Positions 19,893 through 28,841 of a stretch of DNA of 64,000 nt are shown piece after piece. The position numbers and the translations under genes are program-made. The stretch is from the NCBI RefSeq assembly GCF_004342625.1, contig NZ_SMAH01000001.1:124001-188000 (forward strand), in the 5' to 3' direction. The DNA is from Tepidimonas ignava. Lineage in GTDB: Bacteria; Pseudomonadota; Gammaproteobacteria; Burkholderiales; Burkholderiaceae_C. Numbering within the stretch: position 1 is the stretch's first letter; each line of letters opens with the position of its first letter. Under the pieces are notes generated by a model. It saw only the letters and a list, made by a program, of their open reading frames with translations, was not told where the DNA came from and did no database searches.

Positions 19893-21374
19893 ATGATCGA
19901 TGCCGTCAGTTGGGCCACCGCCACGCCGGAGCTGCTGTTGCTCGGCATGGCGTGCGTGATCGCCCTGTACGACCTGTTCGTCGACACGCCGCTGCGCGAT
20001 GCCACCTACCGCTTGACCCAGTTGACGCTGGCGGTGGTGGCGGTGTTGGAAGGCTACCTGGCCAGCAGTGGCCAGACGCTGGTGGGCTTTGGCGGCATGA
20101 TCGTCAGTGACCCGCTGGCCGCGTGGCTCAAATGCTTCGCCACCGTGGCGCTGATGGTGACGCTGGTGTACGCGCGGCCGTACGCCGGCGCGCGCGACAT
20201 GCTGCGTGGCGGCGAGCTGTTCACGTTGTCGATGTTTGCGCTGCTGGGCATGTTCATCATGATCAGCGGCCACCACTACCTGGTGCTGTACCTGGGGCTG
20301 GAGCTGTTGACGCTGTCCAGCTACGCGCTGGTGGCGTTGCGCCGCGACGAGGTGCGCGCCACCGAGGCGGCGATGAAGTACTTTGTGCTGGGGGCGCTGG
20401 CCAGCGGCTTCCTGCTGTACGGGTTGTCGCTCGTGTACGGCGCCACCGGCAGCCTGCACGTGGCCGCGGTGGCGCAGGCGGTGGCCGGCGGCGTGCGCGA
20501 GCCGCTGGTGTTGACGCTGGGCATCGTGTTTGTCGTCGCCGGGCTGGCGTTCAAGCTGGGCGTGGTCCCGTTCCACATGTGGGTGCCGGACATCTACCAC
20601 GGTGCGCCCACGGCGGTGACCTTGCTGATCGCCGGCGCGCCCAAGCTGGCGGCGTTCGCCATCGTCGTGCGGCTGCTGGCCGAGAGCCTGCCGCTGGCCG
20701 CGGCGCAGTGGCAGCCGATGTTGGCCACGCTGGCGGTGGCGTCGTTGCTGGTGGGCAACCTGGCCGCGATCGCGCAGCGCAACGTCAAGCGCATGCTGGC
20801 GTTTTCGACGATTGCGCAGATGGGCTTCATGCTGTTGGCGCTGGTGGGCGGTGTGGCCGAAGGCGGCCGTGGCGGCATGGCCGACGCCTGGGGGGCGGCG
20901 ATGTTTTACGTCGTCACCTACGTGCTGACGACGCTGGCGACCTTCGGCGTGCTGTTGCTGCTCACCCGCGCCGGCTTCGAGTCCGAGGACATCGAGGACT
21001 TCGCCGGGCTCAACCAGCGCAGCCCCCTGTACGCGGGCGTGTTGGCGGCGTGCCTGTTCTCGCTGGCCGGTGTGCCGCCGCTGGTGGGCTTTTACGCCAA
21101 GCTGGCCGTGCTGCAGGCGCTGCTGGCTTCGGGTGCCGAAGCGGCCGTGGGCTTGGCGGTGTTTGCCGTGCTGGCCTCGCTGGTGGGGGCGTTCTACTAC
21201 CTGCGCCTGATCAAGGTGATGTACTTTGATGCGCCGGTGCAGACCGCGCCCATCGAAGCGCCGCTGGCCACCCGCGCGGTGCTCACCGTCAACGGCGCGC
21301 TGGTGCTGGTGCTGGGGGTGTTGCCGGGCGGCCTCATGACCCTGTGTGTCCAGGCGCTGCGCGCGGTCTTGTAA
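19893..21374 (+). CDS. nuoN: NADH-quinone oxidoreductase subunit N
   Basis: The 493-residue ND2-type antiporter-like subunit has YLGLELLTLSSYALVAL with the channel Glu, FKLGVVPFHMWVPDIYHGAPT with the channel Lys and AIAQRNVKRMLAFSTIAQMGF. It ends the 14-gene complex I set. ATG 19893 was preferred to the TTG at 19860 because the family begins just before the first helix; the ribosome-binding site is weak. Confidence 0.96.
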   Translation: MIDAVSWATATPELLLLGMACVIALYDLFVDTPLRDATYRLTQLTLAVVAVLEGYLASSGQTLVGFGGMIVSDPLAAWLKCFATVALMVTLVYARPYAGARDMLRGGELFTLSMFALLGMFIMISGHHYLVLYLGLELLTLSSYALVALRRDEVRATEAAMKYFVLGALASGFLLYGLSLVYGATGSLHVAAVAQAVAGGVREPLVLTLGIVFVVAGLAFKLGVVPFHMWVPDIYHGAPTAVTLLIAGAPKLAAFAIVVRLLAESLPLAAAQWQPMLATLAVASLLVGNLAAIAQRNVKRMLAFSTIAQMGFMLLALVGGVAEGGRGGMADAWGAAMFYVVTYVLTTLATFGVLLLLTRAGFESEDIEDFAGLNQRSPLYAGVLAACLFSLAGVPPLVGFYAKLAVLQALLASGAEAAVGLAVFAVLASLVGAFYYLRLIKVMYFDAPVQTAPIEAPLATRAVLTVNGALVLVLGVLPGGLMTLCVQALRAVL

Positions 21375-21381
21375 GCCCGGC

Positions 21382-21387
21382 TAGACT
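21382..21387 (+). promoter_or_regulatory. -10-like hexamer 6 nt before the DUF2818 start
   Basis: TAGACT lies 6 nt before ATG 21394 and there is no Shine-Dalgarno sequence. It would give a leaderless mRNA for the DUF2818 gene in addition to read-through from nuoN, whose stop is only 19 bp upstream. Confidence 0.35.
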
Positions 21388-21393
21388 ACGGGC

Positions 21394-21693
21394 ATGGGGC
21401 TACAAACCGCCGTCTGGACCGTGATTGGGTTGGCCATCGTGGGGGCCAACCTGCCGTTTATCAACCAACGTTGGTTGGCGCTGCTGCCGGCCCGCGGCGG
21501 CGTCAAGCCGTTGTGGGGGCGCTTGCTGGAGCTGGTGCTGCTGTATTTCGCCGTGGGGGGCGTGTCGCTGGCGTTGGAGGCGCAGGTGGGCCAGATCTAC
21601 CCGCAGCGTTGGGAGTTTTACGCCGTGACCGCGGCCATGTTTGCCACGCTGGCCTTTCCCGGCTTCGTGTGGCGCTACCTGGTGCGCCACTGA
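21394..21693 (+). CDS. DUF2818 family membrane protein
   Basis: The 99-residue protein has three predicted helices, with the motifs GANLPFINQRWL and VGQIYPQRWEFYAVTAAMFATLAFPGF that mark the DUF2818 family. This family regularly follows nuoN in betaproteobacteria, so a role in complex I assembly or stability is plausible, but no function is established to my knowledge. It lacks a Shine-Dalgarno sequence. Confidence 0.85.
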   Translation: MGLQTAVWTVIGLAIVGANLPFINQRWLALLPARGGVKPLWGRLLELVLLYFAVGGVSLALEAQVGQIYPQRWEFYAVTAAMFATLAFPGFVWRYLVRH

Positions 21694-21713
21694 CGTGCCG
21701 TGGAGCCACCCGC

Positions 21714-22319
21714 GTGCACCCGCAACCCGACGACTTGACCGAGGCGCCGCTGCTGCAACGCACGTTGTGGCAGGGCAGTTTTCTGTCGTTGCACCAGGAT
21801 GACGTGCGTCTGCCAAACGGCGGGCAAGCCCGGCGCGTCTATGTGCGCCACCCGGGCGCGGTGATGGTCGTGCCCATGCTGGATGCGACGCGGCTGGTGC
21901 TGGAGCGGCAGTTCCGTTACCCCGTGGGGCAGGTGTTCATCGAGCTGCCCGCCGGCAAGCGGGACCCCGGTGAGACGGGCTGGGCGTGCGCCGCGCGCGA
22001 GCTGCGCGAGGAAACCGGTTACGAGGCCGACGAGTGGGCGCGCGCCGGCGTGCTGCACCCGTGCATCGGCTACTCCAACGAGGTGATCGAAATCTGGTTT
22101 GCCCGTGGTTTGCGGGCCGGAACGCGCACGCTTGATGAGGGCGAATTTTTGGACGTGTTGACGGTGTCGGGCGACGAGCTGCTGGCCGCGGTGGCGCGCG
22201 GCGAACTGACCGATGGCAAAACACTGGCCGGCCTGCTGTGGTGGCAACAGGTTGTGGCGGGCCGCTGGGCGCTGTCCTGGCGGCCGACGTCGGCCTGGAT
22301 GCAGGAGACGCGTCCATGA
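21714..22319 (+). CDS. Nudix hydrolase, ADP-ribose pyrophosphatase-like
   Basis: The 201-residue protein contains the Nudix box (ELPAGKRDPGE, then ARELREETGYEAD, about residues 80-110) after a beta-rich N-terminal part, as in ADP-ribose and nucleotide-sugar pyrophosphatases. It probably splits nucleoside diphosphate derivatives with Mg2+. The only suitable start is GTG 21714, 20 bp after DUF2818. Its stop overlaps the next ATG. Confidence 0.85.
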   Translation: MHPQPDDLTEAPLLQRTLWQGSFLSLHQDDVRLPNGGQARRVYVRHPGAVMVVPMLDATRLVLERQFRYPVGQVFIELPAGKRDPGETGWACAARELREETGYEADEWARAGVLHPCIGYSNEVIEIWFARGLRAGTRTLDEGEFLDVLTVSGDELLAAVARGELTDGKTLAGLLWWQQVVAGRWALSWRPTSAWMQETRP

Positions 22320-22777
22320 AGGTGCTGGACTTGGTCTGCGAGCACGGGCACATTTTCGAAGGCTGGTTTGGCTCGGAAGACGATTACACGCACCAACGCG
22401 AAACCGGCCTGTTGGCGTGCCCGGTGTGCGGCAGCCGCGCCGTGCACAAGGGGGTGAGCGCCCCGTACGTCCAAACCCGGCGGGGCGCTGAGCGCGCGCC
22501 TGCGCCGCCGGCCGAGGCGCCCGCCGAGCCTGCCGCACCGATGAGCCGCCAGGCGCAGGCCGAGCTGCTGCGGCGCCTGCGGGCCTGGGTGCGCAGCGCG
22601 GAGGACGTGGGCGAGCGCTTCGCCGACGAAGCGCGGGCGATGCACGCCGGCCAGGCGCCCGAGCGCCGCATCCGCGGCCGCGCCACGCTGGCCCAGGCCG
22701 CCGAGCTGTGGGAGGAGGGCATCGCGGCGCTGCCGCTGCCCGACACCCCCTTGCTGGACGACGGCGCGCTGCATTGA
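22316..22777 (+). CDS. DUF1178 family protein
   Basis: The 153-residue protein starts with LVCEHGHIFEGWFGSEDDY and ACPVCGSRAVHKGVSAP, a two-part zinc-ribbon-like Cys arrangement (CxxH, CxxC) characteristic of DUF1178. An Ala/Pro linker and a helical C-terminus follow. The function is unknown. It is translationally coupled to the Nudix gene (ATGA overlap). Confidence 0.85.
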   Translation: MKVLDLVCEHGHIFEGWFGSEDDYTHQRETGLLACPVCGSRAVHKGVSAPYVQTRRGAERAPAPPAEAPAEPAAPMSRQAQAELLRRLRAWVRSAEDVGERFADEARAMHAGQAPERRIRGRATLAQAAELWEEGIAALPLPDTPLLDDGALH

Positions 22778-22780
22778 GGC

Positions 22781-24085
22781 TCAGGGGTACAACCCGCGCA
22801 GGTCGCGCGCGCGCAGGATGCGCTCGCAGGCCACGATGAAGGTGGCGGTGCGCAAGGTGACGCCCTTGTCGTCGGCGACGTGCCATACGGCGTCCAGCGC
22901 GTTGTTCATCACCGCCACCAGGCGCTGGTTGATCTCCTCCTCGGTCCAGAAAAAGCTGGAAAAATCCTGCACCCACTCAAAGTAGCTCACCGTGACGCCA
23001 CCGGCGTTGGCGATGACGTCGGGCACGATCAGCACGCCGCGCTCGGTCAGGATGTCGTCTGCCGCGGGGGTGGTGGGGCCGTTGGCGCCCTCGATGATCA
23101 GGCGCGCCTGGATGCGGTGGGCGTTGGCTTCGGTGATTTGCTGCTCCAACGCGGCGGGGATCAGGATGTCGCACGGGGTGTCCCAGAACTGCTCGCGTGG
23201 CAGCGCCTGCGCCCCCTCGAAGCCCGCCACCGACCCGGTGGCTTTGGCATGGCGCAGCAGCGCGGGCACGTCCAGACCCGCCTCGGCGTAAACGCAGCCG
23301 GCGTGGTCTTGCACGGCGACGACGCGCGCGCCCGCCTCGGCAAACAGCCTGGCGGCGATGCCGCCCACGTTGCCAAAACCTTGCACCGCCACGCGCGCGC
23401 CGGCGATGTCGAGCCCCATGCGCCGCGCCGCTTGCACACCCACCGTATACACGCCGCGCCCGGTGGCTTCGTGGCGGCCCAGCGAGCCGCCGAGGCTGAT
23501 GGGTTTGCCGGTGACCACGCCGGTGGCGGTTTCGCCGACGTTCATCGAGTAGGTGTCCATCATCCAGGCCATGACGCGCTCGTTGGTGTTGACGTCCGGG
23601 GCCGGGATGTCTTTGGTGGGGCCGATGATGATGCCGATTTCGCTCGTGTAGCGGCGTGTCAGCCGCTCCAGTTCGGGCAGCGACAGCTTGCGCGGGTCAA
23701 CGCGGATGCCTCCTTTGGCACCCCCGAAAGGCACGTTGACAGCGGCGTTTTTGATCGACATCCACGCCGCCAGCGCCATCACTTCGGACAGGGTCACATC
23801 CTGGTGGTAGCGCACGCCGCCTTTGCCCGGGCCGCGCGAGGTGTTGTGCTGCACGCGGTAGCCTTCGAAGTGCGCCACCGTGCCGTCGTCCATCTGGATC
23901 GGGACATCGACGACCAGGATGCGTTTGGGGCGCTTGAGGGTTTCGACCCAGCGCGCCAGGTTGCCCAGGTAAGGGGTGACGCGGTCGACCTGTTGCAGAA
24001 AAATCCCCCACGGACCCAGGTGGTGCGGGTCGAGGTAGGAGGGCAGGGCGTGGCTGGTGGCCACGCGGATCGGGTTGTCGCTCAT
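22781..24085 (-). CDS. gdhA: Glu/Leu/Phe/Val dehydrogenase, glutamate dehydrogenase type
   Basis: The 434-residue enzyme has the family signature [13 protein letters not shown] (about residue 117) with a catalytic Lys, the upstream [10 protein letters not shown] substrate loop, and the dinucleotide fold VQGFGNVGG (about residue 239). Glutamate dehydrogenases interconvert glutamate with 2-oxoglutarate and ammonium; length and sequence fit the hexameric bacterial GDH group. Coenzyme preference cannot be read safely. It converges with the DUF1178 gene (3-bp gap) and has its own promoter. Confidence 0.92.
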   Translation of the reverse strand: MSDNPIRVATSHALPSYLDPHHLGPWGIFLQQVDRVTPYLGNLARWVETLKRPKRILVVDVPIQMDDGTVAHFEGYRVQHNTSRGPGKGGVRYHQDVTLSEVMALAAWMSIKNAAVNVPFGGAKGGIRVDPRKLSLPELERLTRRYTSEIGIIIGPTKDIPAPDVNTNERVMAWMMDTYSMNVGETATGVVTGKPISLGGSLGRHEATGRGVYTVGVQAARRMGLDIAGARVAVQGFGNVGGIAARLFAEAGARVVAVQDHAGCVYAEAGLDVPALLRHAKATGSVAGFEGAQALPREQFWDTPCDILIPAALEQQITEANAHRIQARLIIEGANGPTTPAADDILTERGVLIVPDVIANAGGVTVSYFEWVQDFSSFFWTEEEINQRLVAVMNNALDAVWHVADDKGVTLRTATFIVACERILRARDLRGLYP

Positions 24086-24117
24086 GGCAGACGTCCACAG
24101 GGTTGAACACGGCGCGC

Positions 24118-24147
24118 AGCATAGCCGCGCGGTGGGGCGCTGTCCAA
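24118..24147 (-). promoter_or_regulatory. Sigma-70-type promoter of gdhA
   Basis: On the minus strand TTGGAC (24147-24142) and TATGCT (24123-24118) are separated by 18 bp, giving a leader of about 25 nt before the gdhA ATG. It is one of the few promoters in this window with both boxes recognisable. Confidence 0.5.
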
Positions 24148-24186
24148 CGCCGTTGGGGGATGGCGTTATGCACGGCATGCATGGGT

Positions 24187-24209
24187 GTGCCCTGCGGTGG
24201 GCAGGGCAC
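24187..24209 (+). repeat. Perfect 9-bp inverted repeat upstream of the Nudix/CoA gene
   Basis: GTGCCCTGC (24187-24195) and GCAGGGCAC (24201-24209) flank a 5-nt loop, 12 nt before AGGAG and 23 nt before ATG 24233. It has no U tract. It could be an RNA hairpin in the leader or an operator in the gdhA-Nudix divergent region. Confidence 0.5.
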
Positions 24210-24232
24210 AATGGGGGCCCCAGGAGCAAGCG

Positions 24233-24931
24233 ATGAGCAGGCCCAGTTTCGACCCGCGCCAAGTGCCCGTGGTGGCGGTGGACACGCATTTGCCGCGTGT
24301 GGCGGTGGAGCGCCTCACGCCCGCGTGGTTGCGGCAGGTGTTTCAGGCGCCCCCGCCGTGGACCCCGGAGCTGCGTGCCGAGCCGCGCTGGGTGGACGGA
24401 CCGGCGCGCCCGGCGGCCGTGCTGGTGCCGCTGGTGTGGCGCGAAGGGCCGCAAGTGCTGCTGACCCAGCGCCCGCTGCACCTGCCCACCCACGGCGGGC
24501 AGGTGGCGTTTCCGGGCGGCAAGCTCGACCCGGCCGACGGCGGCGACCCGGTGCGCTGCGCGCTGCGCGAAGCGGCCGAGGAGGTGGGCATGCCGCCGGC
24601 GTGGGTTGAGCCGCTGGGGGCGCTGCCGACGTACAGCACCGGCTCGGGCTTTGACATCACGCCGGTCGTCGCGCTGGTGCGTCCCGAGGGGACCTGGCGG
24701 CCCGACCCGCGCGAGGTGGACGAAGTGTTCGAGGTGCCGCTGGCGCACCTGATGGATCCGCGCCACCACCGACACCACGAGCTCATGCTGGGCGATGTGC
24801 GGCGGCGCTGGCTGTCGATGCCGTACGACGACGGCGGTACCGAGCGCTTCATCTGGGGCGCCACCGCCGGCATGCTGCGCAACCTGTACCGGTTTTTGCT
24901 GGCGGCCAGCGCCGCTATGATGCCGCCATGA
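24233..24931 (+). CDS. Nudix hydrolase, CoA pyrophosphatase type
   Basis: The 232-residue protein has the UPF0035 motif [22 protein letters not shown] directly before the Nudix box ([18 protein letters not shown], about residues 100-122). The combination is diagnostic of CoA and acyl-CoA pyrophosphatases such as NudL. ATG 24233 follows AGGAG (24222-24226). The stop overlaps the next start by 4 bp. Confidence 0.88.
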   Translation: MSRPSFDPRQVPVVAVDTHLPRVAVERLTPAWLRQVFQAPPPWTPELRAEPRWVDGPARPAAVLVPLVWREGPQVLLTQRPLHLPTHGGQVAFPGGKLDPADGGDPVRCALREAAEEVGMPPAWVEPLGALPTYSTGSGFDITPVVALVRPEGTWRPDPREVDEVFEVPLAHLMDPRHHRHHELMLGDVRRRWLSMPYDDGGTERFIWGATAGMLRNLYRFLLAASAAMMPP

Positions 24932-25857
24932 CCCTGTTTGCTTTGTTGTTGGCGCTGCTGATCGACCAGGCCTGGCGGCCCGCGGCGCCGCTGTCGGCCT
25001 CGGCCCCGCTGGCGGGCTGGGCGGAGACGGTGCGCCGCCAGCTCGACGCCGGGCACAGCGCCCAAGGGTGGATGGCGTGGGCCGCGGCGGCGGTGGCGCC
25101 GGCGTTGCTGGTGGCGCTGGTGCATGCGCTGCTGTGGCAGTTGCACGGCCTGCTGGCGCTGGCGTGGAGCGTGGTGGTGCTGGTCAGCACGCTGGGGTTT
25201 CGGCATTTCAGCCACCCGTTCACCGAGATTCGCTTCGCCCTGGAAAGCGGCGACGAGGCGCGTGCCCGCACGCTGTACGCCCAATGGCGCGGCGCGCCCG
25301 CGGTGGATTGGCCGCGCGAGGAGTTGCTGCGCCGGGTGATCGCGCACGGTGTGCTGGACGCGCACCGGCACGTGTTGGGGGTGGCGGTGGCGTACGTGGT
25401 GCTGGCGGCGTTGGGTCTGGGGCCGGCGGGGGCCGTGCTGTACCGGCAGGCCGAGCGGCTGGCCCGCGCATGGGCCGACGAGGCATCCTCGTCGGCCGTG
25501 GAACCGGTCAGCCCGGCGGTGGCGTCGGCGGCGCAGCGCGGCTGGTGCTGGGTGGATGCGTTGCCGGCGCGGGCCACGGCGTTGGCGTTTGCCGTGGTGG
25601 GGCATTTCGAGGACGTGCTGGAGCGCTGGCGCGCGCACGCCACCCCCTGGAACACGCCCAGCGATGAGCTGCTGCTGGCCGCCACCGAAGGCGCAATCCA
25701 CGTGCGCTTGCTGCCGCGCGCGCCGGCCGAACCCGACGCGCAGACCTGGCCGGCACCGCAACTGACGCACCTGGCGGCGTTGGTGGGGCTGGTGTGGCGC
25801 AGCGTGGTGCTGTGGATGCTGCTGCTGGCCCTTACGGTGCTGGTGCGCCTGTTTTGA
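24928..25857 (+). CDS. CobD/CbiB-family (AmpE-like) membrane protein
   Basis: The 309-residue protein has four to five predicted helices: one at the N-terminus, two near residues 45-90, one near 155-175 and one at the C-terminus. [19 protein letters not shown] and the following R-E-LLRRVI region resemble the CobD/CbiB-AmpE superfamily used in adenosylcobalamin side-chain attachment. No other cobalamin gene is present, so involvement in B12 synthesis is uncertain; betaproteobacterial relatives are usually annotated only by family. It is translationally coupled to the Nudix gene. Confidence 0.7.
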   Translation: MTLFALLLALLIDQAWRPAAPLSASAPLAGWAETVRRQLDAGHSAQGWMAWAAAAVAPALLVALVHALLWQLHGLLALAWSVVVLVSTLGFRHFSHPFTEIRFALESGDEARARTLYAQWRGAPAVDWPREELLRRVIAHGVLDAHRHVLGVAVAYVVLAALGLGPAGAVLYRQAERLARAWADEASSSAVEPVSPAVASAAQRGWCWVDALPARATALAFAVVGHFEDVLERWRAHATPWNTPSDELLLAATEGAIHVRLLPRAPAEPDAQTWPAPQLTHLAALVGLVWRSVVLWMLLLALTVLVRLF

Positions 25858-25875
25858 CCGCGCCCCGCCACCGCG

Positions 25876-26817
25876 TCAGCCGTACGGTTGCTGGGCGCGC
25901 GCCAGTTCGTCGTACAACGCCTGGTACAGCTGCCAGCGGCGCGGCGACAGCGGCCCCTGCGGCGCCAGCGCCGCGCGCACGGCGCAGCCCGGCTCCTGGC
26001 GGTGGGTGCAGTTGGCGAAGCGGCATCCACCAAGGTGCGCGGCGATGTCCGGCATCAGGCTGGCCAGGCGGCGCGGCTCAATGTGGTGCAGCCCAAAGGC
26101 GTGAAACCCGGGTGAGTCGACGATGGCGCTGCGGCGCGCCTCATCCAGCCAGTACCAGGTGGTGTGCGTCGTGGTGTGCCGACCCGTGCCCAGGGCGCGT
26201 GAAATGGCCTGGGTCTGGGCCTGCGCGCCGGGCACGAGTCGGTTGATGAGCGTGCTCTTGCCCACACCGGACGCGCCCATCACCAGCGTGGCACGCCCCT
26301 GCAGATGGGGCCACAGGGCCTCCATGCCGTCGTCGGGCACCGCGCCGCCCACGCACAGCGGCAGCACCGTTTCGCCCATCGCGCGGTACGGCTCCAGACG
26401 CTGCCAGGCCTCGTCGAACGCGGGCTGCACGTCGCGCTTGTTGAGCACGATCAGCGGCGCGACGTCGGCGTCGCGCGCCGCGATCAGCGCCCGGCTCAGG
26501 TGCTCGTCGGAAAACACCGGTTCGGCCGCCAGCATGATCAGCACCTGGTCGACGTTGGCGGCCAAGGTTTTGGTGCGCAGCTCGTCCTGGCGTCGCAGCA
26601 GGCTGCGGCGCGGGTGGATGGCGGTGATGACGCCCTCATCCCCGGAGGGCTGCCAGTCCACCCAGTCCCCCACCACGGCTTCGGTGCGTTTGCCGCGCGG
26701 GTGGCAGCGCACGCGCCGGCCGTCGTCGGCCTCGACCAGCAGGTGCCGCCCGTAGCTGGCGACCACGCGCCCGCAGGCGCTGGCGGGGAGGGTGGTGGTG
26801 TGGGCGTGTGCGCTCAT
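25876..26817 (-). CDS. rsgA: Ribosome small subunit-dependent GTPase A
   Basis: The 313-residue protein has the circularly permuted GTPase order of RsgA: an N-terminal OB-fold, the G4 motif NKRD, the P-loop GASGVGKSTL (about residue 181), DSPG, and the zinc site in GGCRFANCTHRQEPGCAV (Cys, Cys, His, Cys). It checks late 30S subunit maturation. The ATG overlaps the stop of the upstream M48 gene, so the two are co-translated. Confidence 0.97.
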   Translation of the reverse strand: MSAHAHTTTLPASACGRVVASYGRHLLVEADDGRRVRCHPRGKRTEAVVGDWVDWQPSGDEGVITAIHPRRSLLRRQDELRTKTLAANVDQVLIMLAAEPVFSDEHLSRALIAARDADVAPLIVLNKRDVQPAFDEAWQRLEPYRAMGETVLPLCVGGAVPDDGMEALWPHLQGRATLVMGASGVGKSTLINRLVPGAQAQTQAISRALGTGRHTTTHTTWYWLDEARRSAIVDSPGFHAFGLHHIEPRRLASLMPDIAAHLGGCRFANCTHRQEPGCAVRAALAPQGPLSPRRWQLYQALYDELARAQQPYG

Positions 26818-28091
26818 GCGGCGGCGGGCAGCCGTTGCAGGCGCTGCAGCAACGGGGGGTGGCTGTAGAAAAAGCGCACGTACCACGGGTCGGGCGTGGC
26901 GGTGGCGGCGTTGTCGCGGTGCAACCGCAGCAGCGCGTCGCGCAGCGCCCGAGCGTCGGCGTGGCGGGCGGCGTAGGCGTCGGCGGCGAACTCGTCGCGG
27001 CGTGACCAGGCGGCCATCAACGGCGCGGCCCAAAAGCCCGCCTGCGGCAGCACCAGCAAAAACAGCAGCAGCGCGCGTGCCGCATTGCCCCCAGCCAGGT
27101 CGGGCGTGACACCCAGCCCGAAGTAGAACCACGGCTGCTGCCCAAGCCACGCCAGCAGCGCCAACGCCACGGCACTGCCAACCCCGAGCAGCGTCAACCG
27201 ACGTGGGATGTGGCGCAATTGGGCGTGGCCCAGTTCGTGCGCCAGCACCGCCTCGATCTGCGCGGGGGCAAGCTGCTGCAGCAGCGTGTCGAACAGCACG
27301 ACGCGTTTGGCGCGCCCCAGGCCGGTGAAGTAGGCGTTGGCGTGGGCGCTGCGGCGGCTGCCATCGACCACGTACACCCCTTGCGCCCGCAGCCCGCAGC
27401 GCTGCAGCAGCGCGCTCAGGCGCTGGTGCAGCTCGCCCTCGGGCGGCAGGGGGTCGAAACGGTTGAACAGCGGCGCGATCCACAGCGGCCACACCACCAT
27501 CAGCAGCAGGTTGAAGCCCATCCAAAGCCCCCACGCCCACACCCACCACCACGGGCCGGCATGCTCCATCAGCGCCAGCAGGGCCAGCACCAGCGGCAAC
27601 CCCAGCAGCGCCGCCACCAGGGTGGCTTTGAGGCCGTCGGCCAGCCACAACCCCAGCGTCGTGCGGTTGAAGCCAAAGCGCGCTTCCAGCCGAAACGTGC
27701 GCCACCAGGCCAGTGGCAGCTCCAGCAGCGCCCCGATCAGCGCGAACGCGGCCACCAGCGCCACCTGTTGCGTCAACCCGGGCCCGAGCCAGTTCAGCAA
27801 GGCCTTGTCCAGCGCCTCCAGCCCGCCCAGCAGCGTCCAGCCGGTGACGATGGCGGTTTGCGCGCTCGCTTCCCACAGCGCAAGCTGGCTGCGCGCCACC
27901 GTGTAATCCGCCGCGCGGCGGTGCGTGCTGAGGTCGAGGTGATCCGCCAGCGCCGCTGGCACACGCTCGCGGTGGCGGGCCACGTGGCGCATCTGGCGTG
28001 TCAACAGCCACGCGCGCGCCAGCCATTGCGCCAGCAACAGCACGGCAAAGACCGCGCTCCACAGCAACGCTGCAGGCATACCGATGTCCAT
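26814..28091 (-). CDS. M48-family membrane metalloprotease (Ste24/CAAX protease type)
   Basis: The 425-residue protein has multiple membrane helices in its first 200 residues and the zinc motif HELGH ([12 protein letters not shown]) with the downstream Glu/Asp region ([11 protein letters not shown]). It belongs to the Ste24-like M48 peptidases, which cleave membrane or envelope substrates. ATG 28091 is given; an in-frame TTG lies at 28097 and another ATG at 28079. No Shine-Dalgarno sequence is present, and TAGACT lies 8 nt upstream of the ATG. Confidence 0.88.
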   Translation of the reverse strand: MDIGMPAALLWSAVFAVLLLAQWLARAWLLTRQMRHVARHRERVPAALADHLDLSTHRRAADYTVARSQLALWEASAQTAIVTGWTLLGGLEALDKALLNWLGPGLTQQVALVAAFALIGALLELPLAWWRTFRLEARFGFNRTTLGLWLADGLKATLVAALLGLPLVLALLALMEHAGPWWWVWAWGLWMGFNLLLMVVWPLWIAPLFNRFDPLPPEGELHQRLSALLQRCGLRAQGVYVVDGSRRSAHANAYFTGLGRAKRVVLFDTLLQQLAPAQIEAVLAHELGHAQLRHIPRRLTLLGVGSAVALALLAWLGQQPWFYFGLGVTPDLAGGNAARALLLFLLVLPQAGFWAAPLMAAWSRRDEFAADAYAARHADARALRDALLRLHRDNAATATPDPWYVRFFYSHPPLLQRLQRLPAAA

Positions 28092-28099
28092 GGGCAAGA

Positions 28100-28105
28100 A
28101 GTCTA
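28100..28105 (-). promoter_or_regulatory. -10-like hexamer 8 nt before the M48 protease start
   Basis: The minus strand reads TAGACT, then 8 nt, then ATG 28091, without a Shine-Dalgarno sequence. The mRNA would be leaderless or nearly so. Confidence 0.35.
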
Positions 28106-28135
28106 GTGCAAGCCCAGGGCGGGAGCGCCATCGGC

Positions 28136-28141
28136 GACAAT
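28136..28141 (+). promoter_or_regulatory. -10-like hexamer 6 nt before the orn start
   Basis: GACAAT is followed by 6 nt and ATG 28148, with no Shine-Dalgarno sequence. It diverges from the TAGACT of the M48 gene 30 bp away. Confidence 0.35.
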
Positions 28142-28147
28142 CGCCCC

Positions 28148-28750
28148 ATGGACAACCCGCAACACCTGCCTGAAACCCTGGACACCGAAGCGCTGGCGTT
28201 GCCGCGCAGCGACCAAAACCTGGTGTGGATCGATTGTGAGATGACCGGGCTGGATCCGGAGCGCGACCGTCTGCTGGAGGTGGCCGTGGTGGTCACCGGC
28301 CCCAACCTCACGCCCCGCATTGAGGGGCCGGTGCTGGTGATCCACCAAGACGACGCCGTGTTGGACGCCATGGACAGTTGGAACAAAGGCACGCACGGCA
28401 AAAGCGGCCTGATCGACAAGGTGCGCGCCAGCACGATGACCGAAGCCGAGGCCGAGACCGTGCTGCTGGACTTCATCGCCCGCTACGTCCCGAAGGGCGG
28501 CTCGCCGATGTGCGGCAACAGCATCGGCCAGGACCGCCGTTTTCTGGTCAAGTACATGCCGCGGCTGGAGGCGTTTTTCCACTACCGCAACCTGGACGTC
28601 AGCACGCTCAAAGAGCTGGCCAAGCGTTGGCGGCCCGAGGTGTACAAGGCGTTTCAGAAGCAGCAGCGCCACACGGCGCTGGCCGACGTGCACGAGTCGA
28701 TCGACGAGCTGCAGCACTACCGCGACCATTTTTTGCGTTTGCCGGGGTGA
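28148..28750 (+). CDS. orn: Oligoribonuclease
   Basis: The 200-residue DEDDh exonuclease has [11 protein letters not shown] near residue 27 (Asp and Glu), the Asp in [11 protein letters not shown] and the [14 protein letters not shown] block with the final His and Asp. It degrades 2- to 5-nt RNAs and is essential in many proteobacteria. It stands divergently from the rsgA-M48 pair, a conserved neighbourhood for rsgA and orn. It lacks a Shine-Dalgarno sequence. Confidence 0.97.
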   Translation: MDNPQHLPETLDTEALALPRSDQNLVWIDCEMTGLDPERDRLLEVAVVVTGPNLTPRIEGPVLVIHQDDAVLDAMDSWNKGTHGKSGLIDKVRASTMTEAEAETVLLDFIARYVPKGGSPMCGNSIGQDRRFLVKYMPRLEAFFHYRNLDVSTLKELAKRWRPEVYKAFQKQQRHTALADVHESIDELQHYRDHFLRLPG

Positions 28751-28786
28751 GGCGCTGCGCCACGGCCGGGTTTCAGGGTAAGCTTG

Positions 28787-28806
28787 CGCGTTTTTTGACA
28801 AACGCG
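28787..28806 (+). terminator. Hairpin after orn
   Basis: CGCGTTT (28787-28793) and AAACGCG (28800-28806) pair perfectly around a 6-nt loop, 36 nt after the orn stop. There is no downstream T run and it ends 9 nt before the pit start, so termination is only possible, not certain. Confidence 0.3.
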
Positions 28807-28841
28807 TGACGTGTCATGACACCCATTTTGACCCCCGTGAC
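28796..28841 (+). promoter_or_regulatory. Helically spaced TGAC repeats around the pit start codon
   Basis: TGAC occurs at 28796, 28807, 28817, 28829 and 28838 (spacings 11, 10, 12, 9), that is, on one face of the helix. The centre GTGTCATGACAC (28811-28822) is a perfect palindrome containing the pit ATG. In reverse orientation a PhoB box is a repeat of ATGACAG-like units every 11 bp, so this may be a degenerate PhoB-type operator. The link to PhoB is inference. Confidence 0.3.

Noticed and set aside
24900-24930. Cobalamin riboswitch or leaderless promoter for the CobD/CbiB-like gene
   Set aside because: The gene starts inside the stop of the Nudix gene (ATGA), so coupling explains its translation. 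TATGAT 6 nt upstream lies within the coding sequence and may be chance. No riboswitch structure fits.
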